Origin: Manis javanica
Lineage: Eukaryota; Chordata; Mammalia; Pholidota; Manidae
Direction: 5' to 3'
NCBI RefSeq assembly: GCF_040802235.1
Contig: NC_133162.1
Location: forward strand, 1,381,501-1,445,500
Length of the DNA stretch: 64,000 nucleotides
Shown here piece after piece: positions 46,250-58,762 of this stretch (position 1 is the stretch's first letter; every line of letters begins with the position of its first letter). The position numbers were made by a program, and so were the translations under genes. Below the pieces are notes generated by a model that was not told the DNA's origin, made no database searches, and saw only the letters and a program-made list of their open reading frames with translations.

Positions 46250-47310
46250 CCACTTGTTAGCTCCAGTACGTGCCACACGTCCACAGTCGAGGGGATGCGG
46301 TGGTGCCCAGAGCAGACATGTCTGCCCTCGGGAGCTCACGTCTCAGGGAGACACACAAAACTGGGGGATGCGGATCAAACTGGAATAAGTCAGACGGAGC
46401 TGGATGGAAAAACGGCGCCGGGGAGGCGGGACAGGGAGTGTAGCGGGAGGGTTGCAGTTCTAAACAGGGTAACTGGAGAAGACCTGGAGAGATGAGAGAG
46501 CAAGCCACGTGGACAGCTGGGGGAGGCTGTGGGGTGGGTTGGACACCAGACAAGACGGGAGGCCGTGGGGCCATGAGCCAAGGAGGCTTTCTCTGCTGAG
46601 AAGGGTCTGTGTGGACCTAAGCGTCAAAGCAGGGGGCCTAGTGAGGTCATGGGGTCATCAAGGCAAGCAGACGGGCGTTCGGAGGTCACAGGTGTAGTGC
46701 AGGGAGAGGAGTGGGGGACCAGTCCGGGTTCACAGGTGTGCGTTCAGAGGCACCGCCCTGGACTACAGGTACAGTGGACGCGGTGTGAAAGTAAGAAGGG
46801 GCTTGAGAACAAGTGCTGTCTGGCCGTCAGAGTGCCGGGAGGAGGCCGATTCCTGGCCTCGGACGGGACGGGCTGCAGGCGGCTAGCGGTGTGGGTGCGG
46901 CCCACGGAAAAGTTGGTCGTGACCTTGTGGAACTGTTGCAAAGACATTTGCATATTCAAGGCTGGGGCACACAGGGACGTCGGAACCCGGAGGCATAACT
47001 GGGAAAGAGCGGGACGAGCCACTTCGGACCAGGAGACGCTGCGTGCGCTCACCGCAGGAGGGAGGGTGGATGGGGAAAAGGACCAGGCAGAGGGCCCCGA
47101 AGAAGGCAGGGGAGGCGCAGCCCGTAAGGCGGGCTTCTGAGAGCCCGGAGCGTGTGGAATCCCGAGCCCGGCAAAGACGGGAGGAAGCGGCAGGCTGTCA
47201 GACGCTGCAGTGATGTGCGCAGAGGATGAGCCATTCCGTTGCAACATTTCAGATGCCATTGCTGACCTGGACAAGAACAATTGCTGCGAAATGGACAGGG
47301 CAAACCTGCT
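46250..47310 (-). repeat. L2-type LINE relic
   Basis: 'cagacatgtctgccctcgggagctcacgtctcagggagacaca' corresponds to the reverse complement of the L2 3' end (lines on totals, clipped at ACAA), followed by looser similarity through 'aacagggtaactggagaagacctggagagatga' and 'tgagagggtttaagagaaagtgggagg'. The similarity is clearest at 46265-46480 and only tentative further on. Confidence 0.5.
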
Positions 47311-47869
47311 TTGAGAGGGTTTAAGAGAAAGTGGGAGGGAAAGAAATGGAGGCAGTAAGTAATGACAACGTATTTCTGTGACGAGGAGCGAGAAATGGGG
47401 CTGTAATCTCCTTTTTTAAACATGTGGATTTAGCCAGTCTGTGCCCCTGAACAGCTGAAAAGCCTAGTTAACTGTTAGACTCTCTCATATGCAGTTGCTT
47501 TACTGTTTGTTAAAGATAAGTCTTTTGAAGTGATGGCAAGATTCGTTTTAGTTCCGATGGTATTCTTTGGTTAATTAGTACCATTAAATTAAAATTAAAA
47601 AACAACAAAGATAACACAAAAGTAAACTCCCTGAAAATAGCTGCCTTCCGTGGGTCTCACTGTGCATCAGCTGACCAGCAGGAGACTTTTAACCATCCTG
47701 TTTCATGACGCTAAAGAAGTTTAAGTATCTCAGTGAGTCGCTCTGGTCTTGAATTGGTGTTTACAAGTCCCTGGGTGTAACAAGGCAATTTTCTTGTCTT
47801 ATTATTTTTAGATCTCATGGCCAAATTGTGAAATGCCTGATCTATATTAGAATCTAGCTTACTGCGTTC

Positions 47870-48004
47870 ACACAAGAGAATGTCATTCAGTAATAAAAAT
47901 GAACTACTGATACAGACAGTATTTGTAGGTGACTTTTTGAGAAACTTTAGGCTGAATGAAAGGAGCCATTCACAAGAGTACATGCTGTATGATTGCATTT
48001 GTAT
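47870..48004 (+). repeat. L1 3' region, left part (split by an LTR)
   Basis: 'tgtcattcagtaataaaaatgaactactgatacagac' and 'ggctgaatgaaaggagccattcacaagagtacatgctgtatgattgcattt' match an old L1 3' end and stop where the LTR begins. Confidence 0.7.
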
Positions 48005-48379
48005 TGTGGTAGTTAGTCTTATATATCAACTCTACTAGGGTATGCTGCCCAGTTGTTTAATCAAAGATGAATCTAGGTTTTGCTATAAAGGTATTTTATA
48101 GATGCGTTAACTTTAAGCAAAGGAGATTACCCTTGATAATGTGGGTGGGCCTCATCCAATCAGTTGAAGGCTTTATGAACAAATAACGGGTTCTTACAGA
48201 AGAAATTCTGCCTCAAGGCTAAAATACCAACCGTTACCTGAGTTTCCAAGCTGTCATACTGATTTCAGACTTGCTGTTTCCTGCACAGTCATGTAACCCA
48301 ATTTCTTAAAATGACTCTCTCAACATACACAAATATATCCATTTGGCTGTTTCTCTGGAGGACCCTCAAGTTCTAAGCA
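48005..48379 (+). mobile_element. Solo MLT2-type ERVL LTR
   Basis: It begins TGTGGTAGTTAGTC, continues with 'tgctgcccagttgtttaatcaaa', 'aaaggagattacccttgataatgtgggtgggcctcatccaatcagttgaagg' and 'aagaaattctgcctcaaggct', and closes near 'ctgtttctctggaggaccctc'. All match an MLT2 LTR in order. It is a lone LTR without internal retroviral genes, diverged and inert, inserted in an older L1. Confidence 0.85.
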
Positions 48380-48600
48380 GGCTAAATGACCTTGCAGTGG
48401 TGGGGGAAATCGGTTGTGGGGCAGGGAAGGTATTGACTGGGAGAGAGCAAGAGAGAACTTTCTGGGGTGATGGAAATGTTCCATATCTTGTTGGAGAAGT
48501 TGTTACACAGGTGTATACAGTTGTCAGAATTCATTGAACTACACACTGAAAGTGGGTTCCTTTTATTGCATGTGAGTTATATCTCAATAAAACTGCTTTT
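48380..48600 (+). repeat. L1 3' region, right part
   Basis: 'ctttctggggtgatggaaatgttccatatcttgt', 'gttacacaggtgtatacagttgtcagaattcattgaactacacactgaaa' and 'gtgagttatatctcaataaaactg' are the continuation of the L1 3' end that the LTR interrupts. Confidence 0.75.
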
Positions 48601-48604
48601 TAAA

Positions 48605-48662
48605 TGGGGGGAATCTAGTAACCACAATGTTGCTCATGTGATTGTGTACCAAAATAAAAAGA
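48605..48662 (+). repeat. LINE-type tail related to the one at 24.85-25.08 kb
   Basis: 'ggggggaatctagtaaccacaatgttgctcatgtgattgtgtaccaaaataaaaa' shares the TGCTCATGTGA segment and tail structure with the copy at 25.03 kb and ends in an A-rich stretch. Confidence 0.45.
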
Positions 48663-49042
48663 GAAAAAAGAACTGATTTTTAAAAAGCCTAACTTACTGT
48701 ATATCTAGTTTTTCCCCAGGCCTAAAGAGGACTTTGTATTTTAAAAGTTTGAAAAAAATCACAGAAGAATGTACTTAATTGTTCTTCCCTGCGTATTTTA
48801 GTCTTTTAAAAAATTTCTTTGATTTATTTAAATTTCAATGACTACTTACCATTTACACTACTAAGTGTGGATTGTTTTCAAGTTCACATTTAGTAATCAG
48901 AGTTATCATAGATATACCCTAGTGGTAGGGGGTATAAGCTTCTACCCTAAAGAACACCAGATTCAGGAACTTGTCCAGGTAAGGGGATCCTGACCTACCC
49001 TTCCTGTGAGCTGCTTGGGCTGGCCAGGTGGGCTGGAGAGAG

Positions 49043-49078
49043 CAGCCACAGAAGCCACAGAAGCCACAGAAGCCATCC
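49043..49078. repeat. GCCACAGAA short tandem repeat
   Basis: The 9-bp unit GCCACAGAA is repeated three times with a partial copy at each end. Confidence 0.85.
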
Positions 49079-51551
49079 AGGTTGTGGGTCCTTTGGGCCA
49101 TTCATTCCGCCAAGCCATGCTGGGAGCTGTGGCAGAGTCAGAGTGCAGTTGACCCTCAACATACTGGACTCCTTGAAGCCTTGGGAGGTCACAGCCATCC
49201 TGGGCAGACATGTAGAGGGCCTGCCTCTTCTGAGGATGAGGCAGAGGGACAGCCCATGTGGGCGGATAGGCGTTGGGGGAGCGCTCAGCTGCCAGAACTT
49301 GAGGGTGCTTCTGAGACTCAGAGTGGCCGGGTCCCTGGCTGCAGCTCTCTCGGAGCTAGGGATTAAGTGTAACAAGGTCCCTGAGGGGAAGGGGGGACCT
49401 CCGGACTGCTCAGGGCTCTATATCCTAAATGCTTAGACAGACAGTTATGATTAAAATGAATTCTTACTGCTATGGGGTGTTTGGTGCACAATGATGTATT
49501 TCTACATGGACACAACACAAATTGAATGGATATATTTTTGTAAATAGCTTCCCAATTAATTAATGATAAGCAATGGGAAACCAACTCTCAAGGAAAAAAG
49601 AAGCTCCGATCTGCAGTGTCTGCCCATCCCTATAAAGCAGCCACACAGCCACCGGGGTCCAGCTGCCCATGTGATGTGGCTGAACACAGAGCTGGGAGCC
49701 ATCTGCAGTGGGCACTCAGCTCTTCCCTGCACACCCTCATCCTGGCACCTGGAGGGCACCTTGCTGACCTGGGCATCACGGCTGCATGGCGCAGAGTCCC
49801 ACCTTAGACACAGCACTGTGACTGTGAGCACAGACCTCAGGGCCAGACGGGCTCTGTGAGCTTCACCTCGTGGACCCTCGATTTTCTTGTCTCGGAAGTG
49901 GGTCCTCATCATGTGGCTCCCACGGCTGCGGGGGGCACTCCCGACACATCAGTACTGTCACCGTCGGTCTTGCCAGTAATCACTGAATGTCAGGGACACA
50001 GGCAAAGGCCGAGATGGTTTCAGATAGAGCAGGGACAAGGGACAAGGGACCCAAACAAATGGGGAGATTTGGAGCAACTGGCAGTTGAGCAAAAAAGGAA
50101 GTTCCTCCCACTTCCAGGAGGACCCAGGGAACTCCCATCACGTGGAGGTGTGGAGGTGTGGCTTCAGTGTGTGACTAAGTGTGCTGGGGCCCCATGCCAC
50201 TCCTTGTAAGGATGGGGATGCTGACTCTCTCTGCACCTAGACAGGCTCAGATGCTCTCGTACCGATAAGGTCATGGGCTTCTAGTCACTGGTGTTTTCAT
50301 AACACAAACTTTTGTTCCACTCATCTTTTGAAACTGGTGGTAGAAGGTCTCGTCTGAGGTAATTAGTGCCTGCTTTTCCCCAAGAATGGTGGGCAGTGGG
50401 TGGTGGCCAGAGACTGAGGCTCATAAAAAAACAGCGAAGGGTTAAAAGGCAGGACATCACATCTCGCCATGTGGCATGAGAGCCCTTTGGTTTGGGGATG
50501 GGAAGCTGAATCCCAAAGGGAGCCGCTTGGCAGGTCACAGGCAGCCTTTGAGGGCTGAGCCCCTAGGGCAAAGGGTCCTGGCTCCTGTGCCACCTGGGTG
50601 CTCTTTCCTCAGCCTCCCAGGTGTGGGTGAGGGTGCCCGAGGGGCAGCGGTGGTGTGGACTGTGAAGCGGGAGGTGGCTTTATGGAGCGTCCTGCCCTTC
50701 CAGGGCCGCGTCCCCGTGCACTGAGCCAGGCTGTGCGCCGTGGCACCCTAGCGGGCACAGGAGACAGCTGTTGCCCTGGCCCTGGCCTGGGGTGGGGATG
50801 TCTTTGTCCACAGTGGCACAAGGCTAGCTTTTCCTTTGGGTCTGTCTTTGTATTTTGAAAATTTTTTTCTTTTCAAAGAGTTTGTTTTACAGAATCCACA
50901 CGGAAGGTCTGCTGCTTCCCACTTAGGCGGGAGGGCTGTGTTGTGTAAGAATTAAATGCGTGTTTAAATTACTGCGTTCTATGCCCATCAGCCTGCTTTG
51001 CTTTCCTTCCTTTGAGGGCCTGACAGGTGTCAAGGCCTGGAGAGGCCTGGAGGGGCCCTGCCCACTCATGTGAGGGGGAAACCAGGCCGGCATAGTGGAG
51101 GGAGGACCGGGCAGAGCAAAGAGGCGGGGGCTGCTATCTGTGAGGGGCTCCTGGGTCTTCGGGGTGAGCACAAGTGCTGCCGAGGCCCCAGGACCCAGAG
51201 CTCTGACCAGGGGGCCAGGAGCAGGCGGCTGCCCTCTTTCGGGGTCCTGTGTCTGCTCTTGGGCCCCAGGGCGCGGCTGCCTTTCTGGAGTGAGTTCCAG
51301 GTTGCTGGGGAGGCAGAGTCCGACCATGCCGATTCCTCCGGGTGGAGGGGGTGGGAAGTTCCTGGGGGCTCTGGGGAAGAGCTCCTGTCACTTGAGAGGT
51401 GCTGCTACACCGCTGTGGGCAAGGCCGCACTCCACCCAGACGCGGGGCTGAAACCCAGCCCTTGGGAGAGGAGCCTAACCCCGCAGGCAAACAGCCTGCT
51501 GGCAGAGCTGGCCTGCTGCTGGCCTGCCCGCGGCTCTTGCCTCCAGGTGCT

Positions 51552-51640
51552 CAGCTGAAATCACGTCTGCAAAGACCCTTTTCCCAAATATGGTCATGTC
51601 CACAGGCTCCAGGGATGAGGACAGAGACGCCACTTTGGGG
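51552..51640 (-). repeat. Fragment of MLT1-type LTR
   Basis: 'gctgaaatcacgtctgcaaagacccttttcccaaatatggtcatgtccacaggctccagggatgaggac' matches the reverse complement of the 5' part of MLT1-family LTRs and parallels the longer copy at 57.5 kb. It is a short inert relic. Confidence 0.6.
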
Positions 51641-54600
51641 GCTCCCCGACGCACCGCCGCAGCCGGGCCGAGGGTGAGAGAGCAGAGGGCGCTCCCGCAC
51701 CCTGCCGAGAGTGAGCGTGTCTCTGTTTGGAGGAAGCTGTGTTCAGTGGGCATGAGGCCATGCTCCCCAGGCTGATGGGAGAGTGAAAATCAGCCGCATT
51801 CTGGAAAGCTTAGCTGTGCCTGGGCATGGGGTGCCCTGACCTACCACACATGTGCCTCCTGCCAGGGACACAGTAGCAGTGCACGTAGGTCACAGAATCT
51901 TTGGCTTTGGGGCACCGCAGATGCTCCTAGAGCTCTGCACATCACTGGCAGTTCAGAGGTCATCGAGGTCGCCTGTGACTGTACCCCCTCCTCTGAGCAT
52001 GGCCTCCCTCTTGTGTCCCAGGATGTCAGAGGCAATGGTTCATGGGTGGAGACTCTTCCTGGGGGCTCAGCACACCTAGGGAGCCCCCACACCCCACTGG
52101 TCGGTCCCCCAGCAGGCACATGTGCCCCCTCTTGCTTTCCTCCGGCCCTGTTGCAATGTCACTTCATTTCTACTGCAGAAGCATGGACACAGGGAGGGGA
52201 CAGAGGGCCATGCCTGGGTCCTACCTGAGGCCACCTACAGGGACCAAGCCCCTTCGATGCCCATGTGGCAGGTCAGGCAGGGAGGCGTCCCCAGCACAGA
52301 GGAGGCACAGGGATTTCCTACCCAGTTCTGCACAGAAATCCTGGGGGTCTTCTCGACTCTTTGCATTTTATGATCAGACCCCACATCTCTGGATGTCCAC
52401 GAACACCTGGGTTTAGGAGAGATCTGCGTGTACCCTTGGGGAAGATCTTTCCTCTCTAAATTCGTTATTCACTATTGGCCTGCACCTGTGTATTTCTCTG
52501 TATTTTGGAACACTGTCGGCTGTTTGGTGTTTCTTATTTTTAAATCCTGTAATTAAGAGTGAGAAAAACACTTGCCCAATTTTTTAAAAGAAATAATTTA
52601 CAGATAGGGATAACTTCCCTTCAAAAACAAAAATATTAGCATCACAATATTCCACAGCATGGCTTTATTCTGTAAGTTATAAAAAAGAAGGCAGATATAA
52701 AGCAGTTAGTGGATGGATGGGAACTGAAGGCATGCAATTCAGAATGTCTTGTAATTTTCCTTCACTGGGAGCCAATTTGAATTTAAATTATGTGCAGTAA
52801 ATGTCAAGCCTCCCCCCATTTATCTTAGTAGCTCAGGGATTCTTTATATTGAAAAAGGATCTTTGTACTTCAAAAGCTCCTTGACAATATGAGTCTTCTC
52901 ATCTCCTCACGGGAGAGCGTGTCAGCTTGATTGATCAGAGAGGACTTAGATGCTGCCGTGCACTCCTTCCTGGGGGAACGGGCAGCCCACCCAGCCCAGG
53001 CCCCGGCACACCTTCTGTCTTCTGGCCTCAGCTCACAGCAGCCTTCACCTTGGGAGACCGTTCTGATGGGCCTTCTACCATTAACACTTTGGTTTCTGCC
53101 CTTGCTGAGAGCAGGCTTCAGAGCCAGGCCATCGTTAAGGTGCAGAACACCCATTAACTGGAGCTTTCACAGTCAGGAGCATCTACTGGGTCTCGTGCCC
53201 ACAGATTAAAACATACGGAGTTCCAGGATCAGCAGAAAGCCCAAGATGCAGGAACATGCCCTTTCCTACCTGACCCAAGACTGGTGCTAGTTCAGGGCAG
53301 CATTTTAGTCTGAGCTCTAACAAATCCCACATGGGGCTGTGAACCCGGGGGTGTAGACACTGTGGTGGAGGCTCCCGGGAGTAACCCTGAGAATGAGTGT
53401 GCCACTGGGAGGAGCAGGTGCCCAGGTATCTCCATTCCAGGGCCAGGTGCCCTGAGGGCTCAGCCCTGAGTGGGTGCTGTTGTCAGCATGTCCCTCCCAG
53501 GGGCGCAGGGCAGGGAGCTCTCACTCAAGGTCACAAGGTTCCAACTCCTGCTCTGCTCCTCCAGCCGGAGGACCTGGAGCGGTTTCCAGCCTGAGTTTCT
53601 TCCTCTCCCTGACAGGCAGGAGCACCTGTCCCAGCTCCACCCAACACTCTGCGCTATGCGGTCAGCAGGAAGGATGCACGAAATCTCTGAAAACTGTCAC
53701 ATGTGTCTAACTGTGAGCTATTTTTATTAGGGAACTTTAGAGAGGTGGGAAATCAGGTTCCAGCCTCTAGCCCTTACTGTCAACGTGGAAGTACCGATGG
53801 GAAGTGCCCCAGGTGGGCTCTGGCTGCCAGGCCAGCGGGCCACAGCGCCAGCTGGGATGGGGAAGCGCGCTGGCATCTTTCTTTGTCAGCCTGCTGCCCT
53901 CTGCTGGCTAAGATGGAAGAAGCAGGTGGGCATGGCAGGGACTGGTGAGGGGTGTGACTCCTGGTGGTGGTTGTCATTCTGTGCCCATAAAAGCATCCTG
54001 GAGATGGAAAGCCTATCCAAGTTAATATCCTGGGCTATTGGTACCTGCGGATGTGTGTGTTTACAGGGACCCCCAGGATCTTTGGGGTGGGGGCCACTTG
54101 CAAGGCTCCAACTGCTGGGTGGGTGAGTCCTTGGTAGGGCACCAGCAAATTCAGGTCCTTTGCTCTCTGCAGCTGAAGTAGGGGGAGGTGACCGTTAGTA
54201 CACATGTTAGCCACAGAGTCACCCTAAAACGCTTGGCCCTGAGTTCTTGTGATGGTGAGGACCAGGCCTGGCCTGGGCTGCACGGTTCACCTGTGTGCCT
54301 CTGAGACCTCACCTGTGCCGAGCCATCCAGGCAAAGAAGGGACCAAGCACTCCTCCATCACAGGTGTCCCTGTGCCATGCCTGTGGCTGGACCTGTGGGG
54401 GGCGCATGGCATCTGTTTGGGACCACACGGCCAACGTCTTGTAAAGTGTGAGTTTGATGTTTTGGTGAATGTGATACAAATCTTGGAAGGAAAGGCATCC
54501 TTTGATTTATTTTTATTTAAATTTAAAAATCAAGTCTAGAGTCCAAGAGAAGATGGGAGCTGTCCTGCTCAAATGAAGCTTAGGGTTTGGACTAGAGTGT

Positions 54601-54961
54601 TGGAACTGAGCCATGACCATTTCCTGGGCAGGTGGCATTGCTCTCCATGAGCCCTGAGTTGCCCCAGGCTACCAGAGCAAAAGGCATGGCCAGAGAATGT
54701 CTTCTCTGAGGCCCATTGGGGCTGGTTCTGTTCCCCTGCCCCATCTCTCTCTAGGGAGCCAGTGATACAGGCTGCTGCCTTCTCCGGATGGCCACGGAGC
54801 ACAGCTGGAACCTGGTGTTTATCAGAGCACTGCCTTGTGGGACAAAGCAAATGAGCCATTTGTACTGTTGATAAGAATCAAGGTTTTCAATATGACATAT
54901 ATAGATGTAAACCTAAGAGGTTAAATGGAAACCTTAAATTATATCATTATGAGTGTGGTCT

Positions 54962-55005
54962 TACACACACACACCACACACACACAAACGCACGCACACA
55001 CACTT
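54962..55005. repeat. CA-rich microsatellite
   Basis: Interrupted (CA)n runs with ACACCACA and ACGCACGCACAC variants. Confidence 0.9.
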
Positions 55006-55919
55006 CCTGGCTCTGTCCACAAAAATGGCCTTGAAGCCATGACTCTGGAATGGCCTGAGCACCTCTGTGCTTGCATCTTGGTTTTTAGGTATCAGTCTCC
55101 ACTACAAAGAAGCGGGGCTCACCCAGATCTGGGCCGGAGAGGTTCCCAGATAAGCCCATGAAACAACAAAGGGGGGAGTCAAGTGCTCTGAGAGGCACAG
55201 GAAGAAGAGCTCCTGCCAGAGAGGGAGGCTGGTGCTCATCCGCCATCTCCACGTGGCACCTGCTGTCCCCAGAAGGGTGCCAAGTCCTGGGAGGAAGCAG
55301 GTCAGGGAGGATCAGGGCGGGGCGCCCAAGGGCCCGGTGCCCCCAGAGGTGCCGGGCCAGCGTGCAGGCCCACCTTCCGTTGCCTCCTGAGCCCCTGGGT
55401 GGGCATGGGGAACCCCGGACAGACTCAGCTCCCTAGTTGTATCTTGAAGGTGTCCTCAACCAGCACAGGCCCAATGAAGTGTGACAGTGCCCACCATGTA
55501 GAGTTTAATCTTTAAAGAATCTAGTTTAGAAAAGCAATTTTTCTTTTTAAAAAAAAAGATGGTTTGATTAAATCCAACTTGCTACTCCAATAGCCTGCAA
55601 CTTTTCCAGATTAACAGAAAGCTAAAGTGGCTGAGGGGACCAAAGGGTGGCCCTGAGAGTAAAGGGGCCAGTGAGGAGGAGGGCAAGAGCCCTGGGCGCC
55701 ACGTGGGGGCCCGGGAGGGGCTCAGTGGGCAGGAGGTGGCAGGTCTGATTGGAATGAGGAGGGTCCTGGTGGAGAGGGGTAAGGAAAAGGGCATCGTCGG
55801 AGCAGCAATGTGGGGAGAGGTGCTTCATGAAACTTGCCCCCAGCACTAATTCTGGAATATAACTTTAAAAATCAATTTAAAAGAGGGGATAGTAACTAAG
55901 AGTCACTCAGTAAGTGTGT

Positions 55920-57145
55920 AATAGAGTGGACTTCTGCTTGCTAAAGGGCATCTACAAAGACCCTACAGCTCACATCATGCTCAGTGGACAACTAGATGCT
56001 TTCCCCCAAGGTCAGGAACAAGGTGAGGATGTCCCCTCTCACCGCTCCTCTTCAACACAGGCTGGAAGTCCTGGCTATTGCAGTAAGCCAAGAAAAGGAA
56101 ATAAAGGTATGCAAACTGGGAAAGGGGGAGCGAAACTGTCTTTCTTCACAGATTGCATGGCTATGTGTACAGAATCCAAAACAGCTGGCAAAACCTCCTG
56201 GAACTAATAAGCAATTATAGCCAGGTTCCCAGGATGCAAGGTTAACATACTTAAGTTGTTGGTTTACTGTATTCCAGCAATGAACAAATGGTAGTTGCGA
56301 TTAAAGATAAAACACTATTTATGTTAGCGTCACAAAGAAATATTTAGGTATAAATCTAACAAAATATGTACAAGAGCTATATGAGGCAAATGACAAAACT
56401 CTTATGAAAGAAATCAAAGAAGAATGAAATAAATGGAGAAATATGTTCATGGATAGAAGAGTCAATATTGTCAAGAGGTCAGTTCTTCCCAACTTGGTCT
56501 GTAAGAGCCAACCCCACCCAGTCCAAGTCCCAGCAGGTTAGTTTGTAGATATTAACAAACTGCCTCTCAAATTTGCATGGAGAGGCGAAGCTTCCAGAAT
56601 AGCCAGCACAACATTGAAGAGGAATAGAGTAGGATTGAGACTATCCAACTTCCCTCTAAAGCTGCAGCGATCAAGACGGCGCGGTATCAGTGAGAGGATA
56701 GACACATAGATCAGTGGAACAGAATAGAGAGCCCAGAAATGGACCCGCGTAAGGAGAGTCAACTGGCCTTTGACAGAGGAGCAAAGGCGATCGCTGGAGA
56801 AAAGACAGTCTCTTCAAGAAGCGGTGCCAGAACAGCGGGACACCAATGAGCAAAAATGAATCTGGACACAGACCTTGCCTCCTTTACAAAATATAACTCA
56901 AAATGAATCACAGACCTAAATGTAAACTGCAAAGCTATAGAGCTTCTAGAAAATATCACAGGAGAAAATCTAGGTGATTTTTGGTTTGCAGATGAGTTTC
57001 TAGATCAGCACCAGGTATCACCCATGAAAGACAATGTGTGAGTTGGGTTTCATCAGAATAAAAATAACTTCTTTGTGAAGAGTGCTACTAAAAGAATAAA
57101 AAGACAAGTCACAGACTGGGAGAAAATATTTGCAAAGGATTTGAG
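55920..57145 (+). repeat. L1 ORF2 relic (about 1.2 kb)
   Basis: Phrases typical of L1 ORF2 appear in order: 'gctcacatcatgctcagtgg', 'ctggctattgcagtaagccaagaaaaggaaataaagg', 'tataaatctaacaaaatatgtacaagagc', 'tatccaacttccctctaaagctgcagcgatcaagac', 'tagatcagtggaacagaatagagagcccag' and 'acagactgggagaaaatatttgcaaagg'. Stops and frameshifts break it throughout. Both the 5' part and the 3'UTR are missing. Confidence 0.88.
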
Positions 57146-57189
57146 TCTGAAATAAAGAGAAGCCTGGGGAAGCTGGGCAGGTTGGTATC

Positions 57190-57615
57190 TTATGTCCTGT
57201 GGCTGCTGGAACAAGTTACCACAATCTTGGTGGCTTAGAACAACAGGAAAGTGTTCTCTCACAGATCTGGAGGCTAGAGTCTAAAATCGGTATCACTGAG
57301 ACAAAAATCAAGGTGTCCCCAGGCCAGGCTCCCTCTGGAGGCTGAGGGGACATATGTTTCCCCCTTTCCCAGCCTCAGGGGCTGCTGGCCGCCCGCGGCT
57401 CACGTCAGCATCGCTTGTCAGCCTGCCTTCACGTGACCTCTTCCTGTGTGTCTCCCTCTCCAACAGGGACACTAGTGATGGCATCTGGGGACCATCTGGA
57501 CAATCTGGGGTCATCTCACCTCAAGATCCTTAGCTTAATCACACCTTTTTCCAAATAAGGCCACGTTCACAGGTCCCCGAGTTGAGGACCTGGACCTATA
57601 TCTTTGGGAGCTGTC
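57190..57615 (-). mobile_element. MLT1-type (ERVL-MaLR) LTR
   Basis: On the + strand the element reads 'tcctgtggctgctggaacaagttaccacaatcttggtggcttagaacaacag', then 'tctcacagatctggaggctag', and ends with 'cttaatcacacctttttccaaataaggccacgttcacagg'. This is the reverse complement of an MLT1 LTR. No internal genes are attached. It lies directly beside the L1 relic. Confidence 0.8.
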
Positions 57616-58689
57616 AGGGTTTCCCAGTCGGCACTGGGCAGGGTTAACGCTGGGGGAACATGAGGGACCCACACTCCCAGGGGAAGGCAAGGAGATGCAG
57701 CCGCTCCTGACTGAGTTCAAGAGTTCGGGTTAAGCCCGGAAAGAAGGCGCTGTGCTCAACGGAGAGGCAGACCCAGGAGACTCTGATGTCACATTGCTGT
57801 TCGGTGTGCACTGCAAGGCCCCCTTGATGCTTTCTGAGGGGCTGCAGGGAAAACATTAGACTGTATTTCCCTTTTGGATGTCAGCCCTGTTTCTTTGCTG
57901 CATTTCTTCTCATGCAATGTGGAACTCCGACAGACGTCTCAATATTGAGGAAACCTTCATTTGAAAAGTCACAAAACAGGAGGAGAATGAGGGTGAGCTC
58001 CAGCCGTGCGGCCAGTTGTGGGGGTGCCGGGACACAGGTGTGACTCAGTAGGACCCTCTGGTGCTGAGGCCCCCTTGGCCAACCGGGGCTGAAAAGGAAG
58101 GAGCTGATGGGTGCATGCGGCCAAAGCTCAGAAGGCAGGGATGGCTGGGCTCTGCCTGGGCTCTGTGACCACCTCCTAATGCCAGTGAAGGTGGAATCAG
58201 GATGCCTGCCCCATTCCCAAACATCAGCTCAGCCCCTGCCGTGCTCTGAGTCTGAGCTCTGCCTGGGAGACCATGGGTGGGAAGGGTCTCCACCCTCTGG
58301 GACCTCCCAGCCCAGCAGGCAGTGCTCCAGGACGTCCTGGGAAGGCTTGTTGTGTGAGGAGGCTGACAGACTCCCGAGGCAGAAATCAAGCCCCCGCCCC
58401 TCTGCCTGTGTGTTGGTGCGCAGGCTGGGGGTCCTGGCCAGGGAGTCTGCGCCCCTTGGGCCCCAGCATAGGGTAATACAAAACATTACCGTCAGGCAAC
58501 CACGCACTTGAGCTCGGCCACAGGAATGTTCGCGAATCAAACTTCACGTGGTGTAAAAGGACTGACATAATGTCAGAATGGTTGCCTATACGTTCAATAA
58601 AATAAACTTATATAGTCTAGATCATTCTGAAGCTGTACAAGCATCTGGGCCCTTATGGATCTAATTTCCTTTCCAAAAAGCCTTTCTTC

Positions 58690-58762
58690 TGTGGACCCCT
58701 AGGATCCCCTCTTACAGGTGAGGAGACTGAGGCCTGGCCCCAGGGCTGTCAGGGATGCAGGC
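58690..58762 (-). repeat. Possible MIR fragment
   Basis: 'atcccctcttacaggtgaggagactgaggcctggccccagggctgtcagg' resembles the reverse complement of the MIR core. Confidence 0.45.

Noticed and set aside
46744..47280. 178-codon open frame on the - strand
   Set aside because: It lies in what looks like an L2 relic, with no similarity to L2 or other proteins that I recognise.
49043..49078. Possible coding repeat (KPQKPQKP in one frame)
   Set aside because: It is a simple 9-bp microsatellite and the surrounding frame has no other coding features.
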